Assembly: GCF_030605225.1 (NCBI RefSeq) | Contig: NZ_JAUWAV010000004.1 | Location: 58,847-122,846 of the forward strand | DNA length: 64,000 nt | Reading direction: 5' to 3' | DNA from: Geoalkalibacter sp. | GTDB taxonomy: Bacteria > Desulfobacterota > Desulfuromonadia > Desulfuromonadales > Geoalkalibacteraceae | In this document: in pieces, positions 63,831-64,000 of the stretch | Layout of the letters: every line of letters begins with the position of its first letter | How positions within the stretch are numbered: the stretch's first letter is position 1 | Program-made: the position numbers and the translations under genes | The notes under the pieces: generated by a model | What the model saw: only the letters and a program-made list of their open reading frames with translations | Told to the model about the DNA's origin: nothing | Database searches by the model: none

Positions 63831-64000
63831 TTATCTCTCGTTGGCTACCAGAAGCGATACCAGCAACCCCAGGTGGGCTTCCTCGTAGCGGGCAAAGCGG
63901 CTGAACATGGTTTTCAAGCGTTCCTCGGGAAAGCTGGCGACGGCAAAGAGGTGCATGCGGCGAAAATCCTGCTCCAGGTCCATGGCGATGCGCAAGGCAG
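63831..64000 (-). CDS. Ferritin-like / rubrerythrin-type protein, C-terminal part only
   Basis: The frame enters from the window edge and ends at TAA 63833-63831. The 55 visible residues (ALRIAMDLEQDFRRMHLFAV ... FARYEEAHLGLLVSLLVANE) form two helices with an E-EAH arrangement typical of the diiron site of rubrerythrin-like ferritins. Only the end is present, so family is tentative. It lies 7 bases upstream of the small membrane protein gene and probably shares its transcript. Confidence 0.5.
   Translation of the reverse strand, partial: ALRIAMDLEQDFRRMHLFAVASFPEERLKTMFSRFARYEEAHLGLLVSLLVANER

Overview
The window looks like chromosome from a high-GC, anaerobic, respiring member of the Desulfuromonadota (Geobacter/Desulfuromonas/Geoalkalibacter-type). 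The reasons are the pilMNOPQ-aroK-aroB order, a futalosine-pathway mqnA, a class I iron-sulfur fumarase, a NifS/IscU cluster behind cysE and an Rrf2 regulator, and a gene that only makes sense with UGA read as selenocysteine. Genus is inference; no 16S gene is present.

Layout. 1-3.2 kb is a small mobile, decayed zone: a chemoreceptor gene cut by an IS30-family element, then an MNT-type antitoxin whose HEPN partner was cut by a REP-associated tyrosine transposase (RAYT) element that has its own terminal inverted repeats. 3.2-10.1 kb carries prepilin peptidase pilD and the type IV pilus alignment/secretin operon pilMNOPQ behind a near-consensus promoter. 10.2-19.8 kb continues with aroK, aroB, a TPR protein, a roadblock protein, aroQ, an Xaa-Pro peptidase, accB-accC, a lipoyl-assembly transferase, a TolC-family protein and mqnA. 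20-21.4 kb is a HAF-repeat lipoprotein, followed by a Nudix hydrolase (minus strand) and tRNA-Leu(TAA). 22.2-30.1 kb is pheA-tyrA-aroA-cmk-ispH-rpsA-sppA-ihfB. The shikimate/chorismate branch genes therefore occur in two clusters, and chorismate also feeds menaquinone through MqnA.

30.15-30.70 kb has no protein gene but is rich in nested inverted repeats. I read it as an unidentified structured RNA on the minus strand. 30.7-33.1 kb is an RluA-type pseudouridine synthase, lgt and a HAD hydrolase. 33.1-39.0 kb (minus) holds a partner-switching signalling module: an RsbW-like kinase, a STAS protein and a 1071-residue solute-symporter/STAC/GAF/SpoIIE-phosphatase fusion with a small membrane partner, headed by an APH-P-loop kinase fusion. 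39.2-46 kb has a TPR lipoprotein, a LolB-like lipoprotein and a peptide ABC transporter (binding protein and two permeases) with a stand-alone MshEN-domain gene between the permeases. 46-54.4 kb has a YchJ-like protein, mutM, a thioesterase, the rhodanese selenoprotein with a SECIS-like hairpin, an FKBP isomerase with a Cys/acid-rich insert, ybaN, fumarase with an operator-like palindrome inside its promoter, a FadI-like thiolase, ilvA and a DUF2007 protein. 54.6-64 kb has a receiver-GAF-kinase hybrid lacking its phospho-histidine, cysE-iscR-nifS-iscU, mnmA-mtaB, a second RluA-type synthase, a methyltransferase and a ferritin-like gene running off the end.

Most genes sit in tight operons with ATGA overlaps. 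The unexplained material lies in intergenic repeats (REP doublets, heptad arrays), the structured RNA region and several unusual domain fusions.
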